Of a stretch of 64,000 nucleotides of DNA, positions 47,605-58,736 are shown piece by piece. This DNA is from Eretmocerus hayati (taxonomy: Eukaryota > Arthropoda > Insecta > Hymenoptera > Aphelinidae): contig CM056742.1 in the NCBI GenBank assembly GCA_029851415.1, positions 60,476,454-60,540,453 on the forward strand, read 5' to 3'. A model generated the notes under the pieces. That model had not been told where the DNA came from. It saw only the letters and a program-made list of their open reading frames with translations, and made no database searches. The position numbers and the translations under genes were made by a program. Every line of letters begins with the position of its first letter. The first letter of the stretch is position 1.

Positions 47605-48006
47605 TTATTCTGACAGGTTTGATTTTGTCTCTCGAAATACAATTATTTCCGATTTCACTGTCACTCTCCGTGAAGCTACCAATTCCACAGATTTTGTTTG
47701 GACAGTACAGCCTGTGCGTAGATGTAACAGACCCAATCCGTTCATTTTCGATTTCCTATTTTTGTTTGTCGTGCAATTCTCACAAATAGATTCTGCATTT
47801 TCAGTAGAGAAAACCCATGTAAACTCTCCATCCAATTTCGTCCAAAATGTTCCTTGCAATTTGGCTATTTTGAATTCGCATGTAGGAATAATAAATCCTC
47901 TCCTTACTGCCAGCTTAACTCCACAAGGTGAAAATTTGTCCACTGTTAAGAGTGGTCCTCGATTCTCACAAACAAGAGTTCTAATAAGATGTTTACAGTG
48001 ATTCAA
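47605..48006 (-). pseudogene. Envelope-like (insect errantivirus/F-type) glycoprotein fragment
   Basis: The 133-residue minus-strand ORF has the spaced cysteines and the block order I associate with the ectodomain of insect endogenous-retrovirus envelope proteins related to baculovirus F. A C-x-V/I-K-L stretch is followed by a W-T-x-L segment, a tryptophan in W-V-F, a cysteine pair, then a G-x-G-L-L-x-L-x-x-G-C block. There is no start, furin site, fusion peptide or membrane anchor in frame, and no gag or pol ORF nearby. It is therefore an isolated remnant. The family call rests on pattern memory alone; a host gene derived from such an envelope is an alternative. Confidence 0.4.
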
Positions 48007-49019
48007 CGCTTCGATACTGAATTGAATGTATGCACTCCTACTTTACGTTTGAATTTTTCCCAGGGCCCCGGGATCCTCGCGCGCTTGGAATTCATCAGCC
48101 TTGTTCTGAGCGAATTCCGATGCTGGTGACTTTTGGCCAATGCCAAGGCATCTATCAGTCTCTCTCCCTGTTTCTCCTTCGTTATTCTATGTGTGATAAG
48201 TATACTATATATGTACATATAACCATCGTTCGGCATAGTACTACGGAATTTTTATCGCTTGCAACTGTGGGACTATCTCTCATCAACGACAAGAAATACT
48301 TTTCTTCCTCAAATGAGTTAAAGATCTCGATTCTGAACTAATGTTAAGAACTTCATGACGATTGGCCGGCGAAATTTTGGGTGTTTCATTTGTCGAATGG
48401 CTCTTTCGACTATAGAGATTGACGATTTTTGACTTTGCATTCTTGAAATTTTGTGCTCTCCTCGGAGTCCTTTACCTGTATAAGCTGATAGCCCTTGGAA
48501 AGAGCTTCAATTTGAGCTGTTGTATGCCCGATTTGGATCAAAATTGACCAAGTAATGATGATTTTTCGAGTACTCTCTTTTACACATGAGAAATTGGATT
48601 TTGAATGGATTTTCATTTCTCTGTGGTGATTTGAAAATTTTTGAGGTGTCAGTCGGTTTTGATCCTAGTAGTATATATCTTGAAAAGTGTTCACTCAAAC
48701 TTTCGATGCGGTAGTATCAAAATAGTTCAATTCATGAACAAATACGCACTCGATTTTTGTTTCGATGGCAACTTTTTGGGTCAAATTTTGATTACATAAT
48801 ATCTCGGTCTCGGAGTTCTTCTATTCTTTTTCTGTATCTCTCTGTTGGTTTTCTTTCAAGATATGATGTCAATCAGTCAATCTTCCCCTATCCCGTATGT
48901 ACATTTGAATTCTAAAATATGCAATTTTTTCACGCATATGACTGTTTTTCGTATCGGGAAATTGCATTTTTCTCATTGTAATGCTTCTATTTCAATTTTG
49001 ACACTTGAATCCACGTAAG
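48007..49019. other. Unassigned DNA
   Basis: There are short ORFs on both strands only. Minus-strand ORFs at 48,003-48,236 and 48,410-48,616 lie upstream of the envelope-like fragment but share no recognisable domain with it. Confidence 0.45.
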
Positions 49020-49021
49020 TA

Positions 49022-50107
49022 CAGTACCCGTCAAAATTGATGGATCATGCATAGTCTCAGTCAATCAGCGATAACTCTTGCCCATTTGGTCGTGGGAAAA
49101 TTCTGAAAAAAGGAAATTGAAGATCAGGAAAAAACCTATCGATAAATGGGTTAGAAAATTTTTTTTCACTTTTTTATGGGGTCGTAAGTGGCGACGGGAA
49201 AACGGTTTCTTCTTCTTCAATCAAACACCTGTAATTTTGACGCGCATCATCCGTCGTGAGAAGCTCAACGGGGTTTTGTAGCTCTTTTCAAGACCTTCAA
49301 ATTTCTTTTTCTAAAGTTTCCTCTGCAATTTTTCCCGTCCAACTGGCGAGGTTTAGAAGCATACTTCTTCAAGCATGTGTTCTTATGGAGGCATGGAAGC
49401 TCGCGCCGACTTGATTTCTCAATGCTCGTGGTCAATTCAGAAAGTCATCTAAAAAAATTTTGTCAGGCATGATTACGACGTAAAATTCCCTGATCTTTTG
49501 AAATATGCTATCAAAATGCCAGTTTGATGAGCCTCAAATGTTTTTTTTCGTCTAGTATGATTTTTGTCTTGTTCAAGATGAGAAAAGACATTTGGGGCTC
49601 ATCAAACTGACAATCTGATAGCATATCCCAAAAGATCAGGAAGTTTTACGTCGAAATCATGCCTGACAATATTTTTTTAGATGACTTTCTGGATTGATCA
49701 CGAGCATCGAGAAATCAAGTCGGCGCGAGCTTCCATGCCTCCATAAGAACACATGCTTGAAGAAGTATGCTTCTAAATCTTGCCAATCGGACGGGGAAAA
49801 TTGCAGAGAAAACTTTAAAGAAAGGAATTTGAAGGTCTTGGAAAGAGCTACAAAATCTTGTTGTGCTTTTTACGATCGGATGATGTGCGTCGAAATTTTA
49901 GGTGTTTGATTGAAGAAAAGAAACCGTTCTTTCGTCGCCACTTACGAACTCATGAAAAAAGAGGGGAAAATTTTTGAACCGACCAATCGATAGGTTTTTT
50001 CTTGATCTTCAATTTCCTTCTTTCAGAATTTTTCTATGACCAAATGAGCCAGAGTTATCGCTGATTGACTGACACTATGCATGATCCATTAATTTTGACG
50101 GGTACTG
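49022..50107. mobile_element. Palindromic foldback element of 1,086 bp with TA flanks
   Basis: The ends are CAGTACCCGTCAAAATT at 49,022 and the inverse at 50,107. TA lies directly outside both (49,020-49,021 and 50,108-50,109). The arms pair along their whole length around 49,563; CTTCAAGCATGTGTTCTTAT near 49,370 mirrors ATAAGAACACATGCTTGAAG near 49,745. The TA flanks and the CAG start suit a non-autonomous Tc1/mariner/pogo element. It has no transposase ORF. ORFs of about 70 codons mirror each other and are artefacts. Confidence 0.88.
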
Positions 50108-50109
50108 TA

Positions 50110-50495
50110 ACTATTGATATACGTGAATACGTGGATTTGTGATAATAATGAACGAATATAGTGGTGATTTACTCAAAATTTATGTCCTGGTTAGAGTTTT
50201 GAAGGCTGAAGTACGCATTTCTCTACTCTTCGATGACATTTTCTAATATCTAGAATCAAATTTCTCGCTTCACTAACTCCTTCTTGGCAACGAATTTGAT
50301 AGAAACAGTTAGTTTCGGAGGTTATCTATAATGTCTCATGGCTATACGCATCAATCTCTGTATTTTTTTACTTTATTTTTCGAAATTCTTGAATTGAGTT
50401 TTTGGTCTCCTCTTACTCGAATTTCGTCTGTTTTCTCGATTTTAGGCTAAGTGTGAGGTGTAGGATGCCTCTTTACATGTTTTCATAGGTACGTG
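50110..50495. other. Unassigned DNA between two TA-flanked elements
   Basis: AT-rich, with no gene or repeat seen. Confidence 0.5.
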
Positions 50496-50497
50496 TA

Positions 50498-52985
50498 CAG
50501 GCATCCCTCGTTCAACGCGGGGGTTACGTTCCGGCAGGTTACCGCGTTGAGCGAAACCGCGTTGAACGAAGCATTGCTCTTATGGAGGAATAGGGGATGC
50601 GTACCAAGACCAGGGCCAACCTTTTTTGACAATTTAAAAATAAATACGAGTATTTTCAATAATGAGATAATCGTTAACGCTAATAAACTATTGTTCACTT
50701 GTCAATAAAGTCGTGAATTCATCAAAACCAATATACATTTGTGTAAAACAGTGTAAATAGACCCAATGTAAATTTGTATAAAATCTTGACTAAGTTGCTT
50801 CTTTCAGAAAACTCCGTTAATCGGGACTGCCTCGTTCGTCTAACAAGGTCTTGAAAAATTTCTTCGTACGGGCGAATAATATTCTCAATTTCATGCTTTA
50901 ATCGGAGACTACGAGTCATTATTGGATCAATATCCAACGCTTTAGCAACTCCTGCGTGGAAATGATTCAGGACTTCTGCGACCACCTTGGCAGTGAGAGT
51001 TTCTTCGAGTAATTCCTCAGTATCGCGTTCATCTGTGTTATGAGATTCTTCCATCATTACTTCTATCTCATCTGGCAACAGATTTTCGTCTTGAGGTTGC
51101 AAAAGCTCTAATGTTTCTGCTTCACGCCTGTCAGCGAAGCCTTCACATCCGATTTGTTCTGCCGTGGCCAACAATTCTGGGACCGCTTACTCAAAAGCTT
51201 GACGAGGAATCGCATTGCAAGAATTTTCTGGACACAATTTGTTCCAGCTCCCTCTCAGAGTCGACTCTTGAATCTCCGCCCACGATTCAGCAACCATGTC
51301 AATTGAGTCTAGTATCGAAAAAGATTTCCAAAACGTCCGCACTGCGTCAGTCCTCGGATTGTCAGAAGCAACAGGTCGATTGAGGAAACCGAGCATCTGT
51401 TTCATAACCTTTCTCAAATAATATGCTTTGAAGGTTGAGATTACAGTTTGATCCATTGGCTGCAGTGAGGATGTTGTATTGGGAGGAAGAAATAAGACCT
51501 CGACGTCCGGATCTGCTGTTATCAGTGTCCGCGGATGACTAGGCGCATTATCTAAGAGCAGAATAATTTTAAAAGACAAATTTTCTTTCCTCAAAAACTC
51601 TTTGACTTTTGGAATGAATGACTGCAAGAACCATTGTTCAAAAATTACTTTGGTGACCCAAGCTTTCTTATTGGATTTCGAGAAAACCGGAAGGTGTTCT
51701 TTTCTCTTATTTTTGGATGCGCGGGGAGTTTCCGACTTGTAGACTAGCATTGGTTTGCACTTCAACGTTCCTGAAACAGTTCAATGAAATTCTCTCATAA
51801 AACGAAGATAAAATTGACAGTATCAAACAGAGTTCAAATCAATTTTAGAATTCACCCGAAGCATTGGCACACAAAAGTAACGTGTACCGATCTTTCGCAA
51901 CCTTGAAACCCGGTGCTTGTTTCTCTTCTTCGGTCAAAAAAGTTCGGTTGGGCATCTTTTTCCAAAACAATTCAGTTTCATCGCAGTTGAAAATTTGTGA
52001 TGGAGAGTATCCCTTCTCCAAAATTAACGCCTTAAAGGCCGTGGGGAACTGAGAAGCAGCCTCGTGATCTGCTGAAGCACTCTCGCCGGTGAATTTGACA
52101 TTATGGCGAGAATATCTTGTTTCGAATGATTCAAACCACCCTTTGCTAGCGGCGAATGGACCATCTTTCGTAGAAGAGCCATGTTCATTACAATTGTAAT
52201 CATGGGATTCGAGTGCTTGTTCTCTGATAGCAGCAGTACTCAATGCCACGTGTTTATGATTTTTGTCTTCAATCCATATGTACAACATTTTTTCCGTTCT
52301 TTCTAGTTTACTGTCTCTGCTTCTCTTACTCAATTTTGCTGCAGGTCCTGCAATTTTGGATCTTTCTCTAATTTTCTGTTCACTTTCGCGAATAGTTCTT
52401 ATTGTCAACTCATTCACACTGAATCTTTGCGCAACTTCTGCAACCTTTACACCACTTTTCAGTAGGTCCAAAATTTTCGATTTCTCTTCCAAGTTCACTA
52501 CTCATCGAGGCTTTTTACTAGCGGGAGAGCTTTTGCTAGGTGATATTTCTTTTCGTTTTTCAGACATTATGGAGGAGACTTGATAATTTTACTATTTTTC
52601 CGAGCTTTTACTTTGTCAAGAATACAGCCGAGACTTATGTAAACAAGAATTTAGTTTTTGGTTAGGGGTTTTAACAAGCGAATATGAATGTGTACTTCTG
52701 AGAAAATCGATGATTCTTCATGATGAATACAGTGTTGATTGGTTCGTCCAAGACAGCATTAGAAAATAGAATACATTAGCACTGTTACATGTATTTACAA
52801 GTTTCAGGACCTAACTGATTCAATATGAGTTGTTTGTTATTTTTGCGGGAGATTACGTATTTTCTGTGAAGTCATTAGGAATTTTTTGAAGAATTTCACT
52901 TTCAAGACCGCGTTGTACAAGTCCCAACCCGCGGTGAACAAAAGAAGGTGGTCATTCAAAAACCGCGTTGAACGAGGGACGCCTG
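50498..52985 (-). mobile_element. Second Tigger-like element, inactive copy
   Basis: The 2,488-bp element has terminal inverted repeats starting CAGGCRTCCCTCGTTC, with TA outside both ends (50,496-50,497 and 52,986-52,987). The two ends differ at one position in the first 20. CCGCGTTGAAC copies lie just inside the ends on both sides. It carries one broken transposase gene on the minus strand. A subterminal motif at 50,568-50,585 (GAAGCATTGYTCTTATGG) is shared with the first element at 23,205-23,222, although the terminal repeats of the two differ after the first seven bases. Confidence 0.93.
50722..52567 (-). pseudogene. Tigger/CENP-B-like transposase with two in-frame stops
   Basis: The reconstructed gene is complement(join(50722..51770, 51856..52567)), about 586 codons in one frame. 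The 85-bp intron is bounded by GTGAAT and TTTCAG. The natural start is the ATG at 52,567 (MSEKRKEISPSKSS). Codon 22 is TGA (52,504-52,502), and a second stop, TAA, lies at 51,189-51,187 in exon 2. The helix-turn-helix region (NLEEKSKILDLL, then VAQRFSVNELTIRTIR), the CENP-B-type domain and all three catalytic acids (FNCDETE, LLLLDNAPSH, PMDQTV) remain. Damage is therefore limited to the two stops, which suggests a fairly recent loss. Confidence 0.9.
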
Positions 52986-52987
52986 TA

Positions 52988-53211
52988 TGTGTAGTAAAGG
53001 TGTACCCATGTGTTTCACGATAACTTTCGGTAATTTGTGGCCCGGATAACGTGTCAAGTAATGAAAAACGGTCCCGGTGGATGTATTTCGTGTGCATTGC
53101 GGTGCAAGGTGTGGGCCCGGGAAAAAACGTCCAATCAAGCTGAAATTTGGACTGTGAGGCCCTTGCATGATGATGCTAATCATCCACTCAAACTTTTCGT
53201 GGAACATTTGA
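52988..53211. other. Short unassigned spacer between the Tigger element and a palindrome
   Basis: There is no gene or repeat recognised in these 220 bp. Confidence 0.5.
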
Positions 53212-55131
53212 AGAGAACCCCGCACAAAATGAACGGGAAGTGGCTTAAGGCCAATTTTGATGAAACTTGGCAGTTTAGTCGATTATTCTATGCTGATCAA
53301 CTTTGTCACTGAGCTCGAAGAGCGCCTATGACTCATTTCGGAGATATTTTGATGAAAAATACGGAATTAATTGAGGTTACGTAAGCTTTGTTGTCACTTG
53401 TTATTGATTTTTTGAACGAATTTGAGCTCTTATACCAGCCAGTAAAGTTCAGTCAGGGTAGAGAATCCGCGAATCACTTGGTTCATATCGGAATCATGAA
53501 GAATTGATTATCATAGAACGTCATCTCCTCTCAGAAATGGTCCGTTTTTCAATTGTATAGCATGACCCAGTGTTTGGGATATTTCGATGAGATACGAGCC
53601 ATATGTAAATGGTTAGTATCTTTTGTAATTGCGTACAGCACAACAGATTATAAGCAGCCTTGTGATGAGTAATACATGTATCTCGAAAACGTGGGTGGAG
53701 GAAGCTGGGGAGGGCTTCATCATAAAAAATCTGTTTTGCGAAACATAGTGCTGGGTAGCTCTCAACTCGGAGGTTTTAGGATCACTGAGCTCGAGTACGT
53801 TATCGCCCAACCTCTATTCCGTGAGGAGGTGACTGTGTTGTTGGACCATGCGGGGGAGGGGGAGGGCACAATGAAAAGTTGACATTACAGCACCGGATAT
53901 ACTCAGTGACCTCGAAAACCCCCGAGTGTGCCCCCTCCGGTGCTGGAATATCAACTTTTCATTGTGCCCCCCCCCCTCATGAGTCACTTCCTCACGTAAT
54001 AGAGACTGGGGGATAACGTATTCGAGCTCAGTGACCTTTAAACCCCCGAGTTGAGAGCTACCTAGCATTATGCTTCGCGAAACAGATTTTTTACGATGAA
54101 ACCCTCCCCAGCTTCCTCCACCCACGTTTTCGAGATACATGTATTACTCATCACAAGGCTGCTTATGATCAGTTGGGTTGTACGCAATCACAGAAGCTAC
54201 TAACCATTTACATATGGCTCGTATCTCATCGAAATATCCCGAACACTTGGTCATGCTATGCAATTGAAGAACGGACCGCTTCTGAGAGGAGATGACGTGC
54301 TGTTATAATCAATTCTTCATGATTTCGATATGAACCAAGTCATTCGCGGATTCTCTCCCCTGACTGAACTTTACTGGCTGATATAAGAGCTCGAATTCGT
54401 TCGGAAAAATCAATATTAAGTGACAACAAAGCTTACGTAACCTCAATTGATCGCGTACTTTTCATTAAAATATCTCATGAATGAGTCATAGGCTCCCTTT
54501 GAGCCCATTGACAAAGCTGATCAGCATGAAGTGATCTAGTACACTGCCAAGTTTCATTAAAATCGGCCTCGAGGCTAGTCCGGAGTCCCCGCAAAACCGC
54601 AACCAGACACGCACTGGCGTACTTTGAGGTCGCAGCTGCATCCAATGAGTCTGAGAGTGGTGTTATTGTTTATACGCTTTTATTGGTACTGAATGTGTTA
54701 CTCAGATACTAGGCCACCTGTGAAATCTTATAACACGATACCATGCAAAGTTACATGGCAATTCGTTTATTAGAAACCGAGAAAAGCTTGAAGGGAATTT
54801 TTTGGTAGGACAGAGCGCGTCCGCGACTATTCCGATTCATTCCTCGATAACAAAACAGTTTTGGCCAGAATCAGATACTAGGCCATCTGTGAATTTGAAT
54901 TTCCTGTCGAATGAGCCCTCCCACGCCCGAAAATTTTGAATTTAGCTTGCAAAAACCTTGAACTAGTGTGAGCATCGAGCAGTATAACGTGCTCAGCGAG
55001 CCAAAGAACTTCAATTTCAATCTCCCATCGCACATGCAGTACAATCAAAGCAACATCTATCGGGCAAAATATCCGGATTCTCTACGGACTAGCCTTAAGC
55101 CACTTCCCATTCATTTTGTGCGGGGTCCTCT
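53212..55131. mobile_element. Palindromic foldback element with an insertion in its right arm
   Basis: The ends are AGAGRACCCCGCACAAAATG, inverted at 53,212 and 55,131. The arms pair around 53,910; GGGTGGAGGAAGCTGGGG near 53,693 mirrors CCCCAGCTTCCTCCACCC near 54,106. Both sides of the centre are pyrimidine/purine tracts (GGGGGAGGGGGAGGG against C-runs). The right arm is interrupted by 54,572-55,095; without it the element is about 1,396 bp. There is no transposase ORF, and I did not find a clean target duplication. Confidence 0.85.
54572..55095. mobile_element. 524-bp insertion inside the right arm of the palindrome
   Basis: It is bounded by an 11-bp inverted repeat, AGGCTAGTCCG at 54,572 and its complement at 55,095. 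The uninterrupted left arm reads TTGGCCTTAAGCC at the matching point (complement of 53,250-53,262), and here the same sequence is split. A short direct repeat, CAGATACTAGGCCAYCTGTG, occurs twice inside (near 54,704 and 54,867). It has no ORF. Together the boundaries fit a small non-autonomous transposon of unknown family. Confidence 0.65.
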
Positions 55132-55135
55132 GGGT

Positions 55136-55300
55136 TAGGGATGCACGATACGTATCGATATTCTGGCGTATCGATATTTTAGACCCGATATATCGATATT
55201 TTGCATCGATGTTTGCTAAGGCTGTATCGGACCCGTATCGATACGCAGCTCTGTGTATCGGTTTTCGATACGCGCCAGTTCCGAATACGGTTTTGTTCGG
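55136..55300 (+). mobile_element. Possible hAT-type element end
   Basis: TAGGGATGCACGATACGTAT followed by iterated CGTATCGATA motifs resembles the ends of some insect hAT elements, which carry short TATCGATA-type iterons. The other end and a transposase were not found, so this may be a solo end or a coincidence. It starts five bases beyond the palindrome. Confidence 0.3.
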
Positions 55301-56495
55301 TGCCTGAACAGTTTTGAGCGACTGTTGCATTGTATTCAATTACATTCACCGGTGATGCGACTGAGTGCGAGGCATAAATCCTCGCATAAATCTCTTCGCC
55401 GACGAGACAGACTTGGGTTATTATATGGCTCGAAAATTTTCGGCTGTCTGTCGCCAACACTTTCCTCAAGCAGTCCCCGCCCATTTTCCGTCTTTCTTGT
55501 CTTTTGGTATTATATGCAATACATTCAGAGCGTCGGGATTATTGGAACGGAGTTCCTTTACGCTCGTTTGGGTGAGGATTGAACTCGTGCGACCGACACC
55601 GCCCCGCGTAACGAGATTTGATGCAACCCGCCATACAGATGCAACGAAAAACCGACATACGATATAGGTATACTGCGTGGGCTGAGGGACCGCGTGTATT
55701 CTCAGCATATCACAGATGCCAATGCCAAGATCCGTTTGCTGTCTGCTCTGCTCTCCATGCACACAGATCGACTGACAACAACATATTATTCTTATTGTTA
55801 ATTATTATTATTGCTGCATTATGCTGGAACGAGTAGTGCTTCCATCGCTAATTTTCGATTTCTATAGGGTTCTATACGGAAGTTCAGATCGTGAGTGTTT
55901 GGTGGTGTGATCCCGATGAAAAGTGTGCAGTGTTGCGTGTGATGGGTCCTCATTATGCCCTCATTGCGTGGGTGATGAGGGTTTTCTGAGTTTGAACAAA
56001 CGCTATATAAACACAATCCGTACTCCAGGAAGAGAGTTTTTCCGAACTCTCTTTTGTCCTGCTTGATTCTAATTCAAAGTATTCAGCAAGCTCATTTTTA
56101 TCTGTTCTAACCCTTATTTGGGAAGTAATTTCTTGAAGCAACCAATACATAACTGTTTTGGTTGAATATGGAGTCTCAATCAAAGATGTGGTTATTCGTG
56201 TGCCACCATGTCTACTTCATATATGATGAATTCCACGCCAAAGCGACCTACGAAAAGGGGTCATCTCTCAGATTCCTTTTTGCTTTCTCTAAAGAGAAAG
56301 CTTTGTTTTCACCCCAACGAAAATTTGATCAAATTTTTCATTAAAACCAACATATCATTCAACAAAAGTCCTTTTATCTAAAAAATCCAAAGACCATTCT
56401 CTTCCTCTCGCCAAAATCTATCAAATGTAGGTAACACTTTTCCTCCTAATGCCCTTCCAAGCCCGTCAGAGACTCATCTTTGCACCCCTTTTTCC
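55301..56495. other. Unassigned DNA
   Basis: ORFs of 80-110 codons overlap on both strands around 55,250-55,760, with no domain I know. The sequence may be the interior of the possible hAT-type element. Confidence 0.4.
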
Positions 56496-56522
56496 GTGTA
56501 TGTGTGTGTGTGTGTGTGTGTG
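56496..56522. repeat. (TG)n microsatellite
   Basis: GTGTA is followed by eleven TG units (56,501-56,522). It sits in non-coding DNA. Confidence 0.95.
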
Positions 56523-56741
56523 TTGTTTTCTATCGGACACGCTTTCTCTTTTTCTGTTCACCATATCAACTTTTGGCTTTCTACAAGTTGTGGAGAATCC
56601 AATTTCTGAGAGCCCAGTGATTTGGCAGCTTTCAGCTCCCAGTCGAATTTGTTCCATGGGGTTTTTAGAGCAAAACAGCTCAAATTTCGACTCTTAATAC
56701 ATAAATATCTTTTTCTCACACGGTCTCATCACGAATTGAGT

Positions 56742-57465
56742 CACCTAAACTATGGTTTTTTCTGCAAGATCTATCGATTGGTTAATACCGAAATTTGATA
56801 AAATCTTCACAGATCTCAATCTTCGAAAAATCAAAATTTTCACCAAAAATTTCATTTTAACCCTTTTCAAACCCACTGCATCGTAATTCCGTCTCAACCA
56901 AACGATGGATATTGTTAAAAAAACCTCAGACTAGAAGGCCCAAATCTCTCTAAAAAGCTTCCTCTAAAGAATAACTGAAAGAATAATGGGAAATTCTTCT
57001 TAATATTCATTTTTCCTCGTACCTTCTTTTATGACTCATTTATCTCAATTCCAATGACCTAAACTATGGTTTTTTCTGCATTATCTATCGATTGGTTAAT
57101 ACCGAAATTTTATAAAATCTTCACAGATTTCAAATTTTCGAAAAAATCAAAATTTCCACCAAAAATTTCATTTTGATCATCTTTAAAGTCACTCCATCGA
57201 AATTCTGTCTCAACCAAACGATAGGAATCATCGAGAAAACCTCAGTCTAGATGGACCAAATCTCGTTTGAAAGCTTTCCCCAAACACTAACGCAAAAAAT
57301 TGCGAAACATTTTTATGTATAAACAAAAACTCGATTTTGATCATCTTTAAACTCACTTCACCGAAATTCTGTCTCAACCAAACGATAGAAATCATCGAAG
57401 AAACCTCAGTCTAGATGGCCCAAATCTCGTTTAAAAGCTTTCCCCAAACACTAACACAAAAAACC
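56742..57465 (+). repeat. Tandem repeat of ~314 bp, two and a half diverged copies
   Basis: CCTAAACTATGGTTTTTTCT occurs at 56,744 and 57,058, followed in both by ATCTATCGATTGGTTAATAC and CTCAACCAAACGAT. A third, partial copy starts near 57,331 (TTTTGATCATCTTTAAA, offset 164 bp). It is non-coding and lies just upstream of the RPA1-like gene. Confidence 0.8.
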
Positions 57466-57785
57466 CAGTGATAAGGCATTCTGCTACTTAGTTTTAGCAT
57501 CGGATTCATTTTTTTGTGAACATGTGTCTCGGTTTAAACTTTGGTCAGCTTCTACTACTTATCCAGTTCACATTCCTGTCATCATTTCTATCTAGGTCAG
57601 TTTTCTTCATATATTGATACTTGACATTTCGAAATTTCATTTTGAAGAAACTCACCGCCTTCAATGTTCCACTTTTTCAACATGAATAATTTATAACCTA
57701 TTGACATGTTTACATTTCTTGATATCATTCCCATCGCAGTGAACATTGTGAAATTTTCTCAACAAATAAACAACCTAATTGCATA

Positions 57786-58736
57786 ATGGCTAATTCCAAG
57801 AGAAAACTTGCAGAAACTACAAATATCGTAGATGTAACACCCTACAAACCTAAGTGAGTAACAATCTTCAAAATTATTGGTACAACATCAATATTGTACC
57901 CATTTTTCACTTATTTTTAGTCTACTTCTAAAAGCTCAAGTAACAGCTAAAACATCATTAAAAGACTTCACGAGTAATGGAAAGGATACAAGTATGTTCT
58001 CATGCCAATTACTCGATAATACCTCCGAAATAAGGATGACATTTTTTGCTGAACAAGCAAAAAAGTTCTTTGAAACAATTCAGGTAATATTTCCTAATTT
58101 CACTCATACTGCAATATCAATTCTCTTCATAATATTTTCTAGGTAGGTAAGATTTACCAAATTGAATATTTCAAAGTTAAAACTGCTCAGAAGCAGTACA
58201 ATGATCTGAATCACCCTTTCGAACTCAACGCTGTCAACAATACAAGTTTCAATCTCGATGATACGACTGCTTCAAAGTCTATAAAACTCAATATGAGTTT
58301 TGGAAATTTAGAAACCATATCTCAAGTCCAAGAGGATTGCTGTAAAGGTAAGATTTTCTTAAAGAAAAGAACCTACTTGGCAATAATTTCATTTCAAATT
58401 CAATTTTTCTTACAGATATTATAGTCATCATAAAATCTTTCGATGATGTGACAGAAACGTACAGTTCTATCAAAAATGTCACTTACAAGAAAAGGGATAT
58501 AGAGCTAATAGATACCTCAGAGACCATGGTAATTATGAAATATTTGTACACATTCAATCATGTAAATTCTTCTCACTGATGTTTATTTCAACTTACAGAT
58601 CACTCTGACTCTCTGGGGTGACCATTCTACTGACTTCAAGTCAGGAATTGGTGACGTTATAGCTGTGGAAAGGGCCAAAGTTAATACCCAGACAGCATCG
58701 AAACCTTTCCGAAACCTTTCAGAAAGCTTTCAGTGA
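57786..58736 (+). CDS. RPA1-like single-stranded DNA binding protein, five exons, 3' truncated
   Basis: Exons 57786-57853, 57921-58083, 58143-58347, 58416-58528 and 58599-58736 join in frame to 228 residues, and all four introns (59-70 bp) are GT-AG. The product aligns in order with OB folds DBD-A and DBD-B of replication protein A 70-kDa subunit. Visible blocks are VTPYKPN at the DBD-A start, MFSCQLLDNTSEIRMTFF (F49), VGKIYQIEYFKVKTAQKQY (Y96), DIIVIIKSFDDVTE, KRDIELIDTSETM and LTLWGDHSTDF (W189). F49, Y96 and W189 sit where RPA1 has DNA-stacking aromatics. The N-terminal protein-interaction domain, most of DBD-B after W189, and DBD-C are absent. The last 13 codons are AAACCTTTCCGAAA-type repeat sequence, so the repeat has cut off the gene. 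An open frame also extends upstream to a possible acceptor at 57,739, so an earlier exon may exist. It may be a divergent or dying paralogue, or an RPA-like gene carried by a Helitron. Confidence 0.8.

Noticed and set aside
53676..54140. Two similar plus/minus ORFs beginning MYLENVGGGSWGG
   Set aside because: They are mirror copies in the arms of the 53,212-55,131 palindrome.
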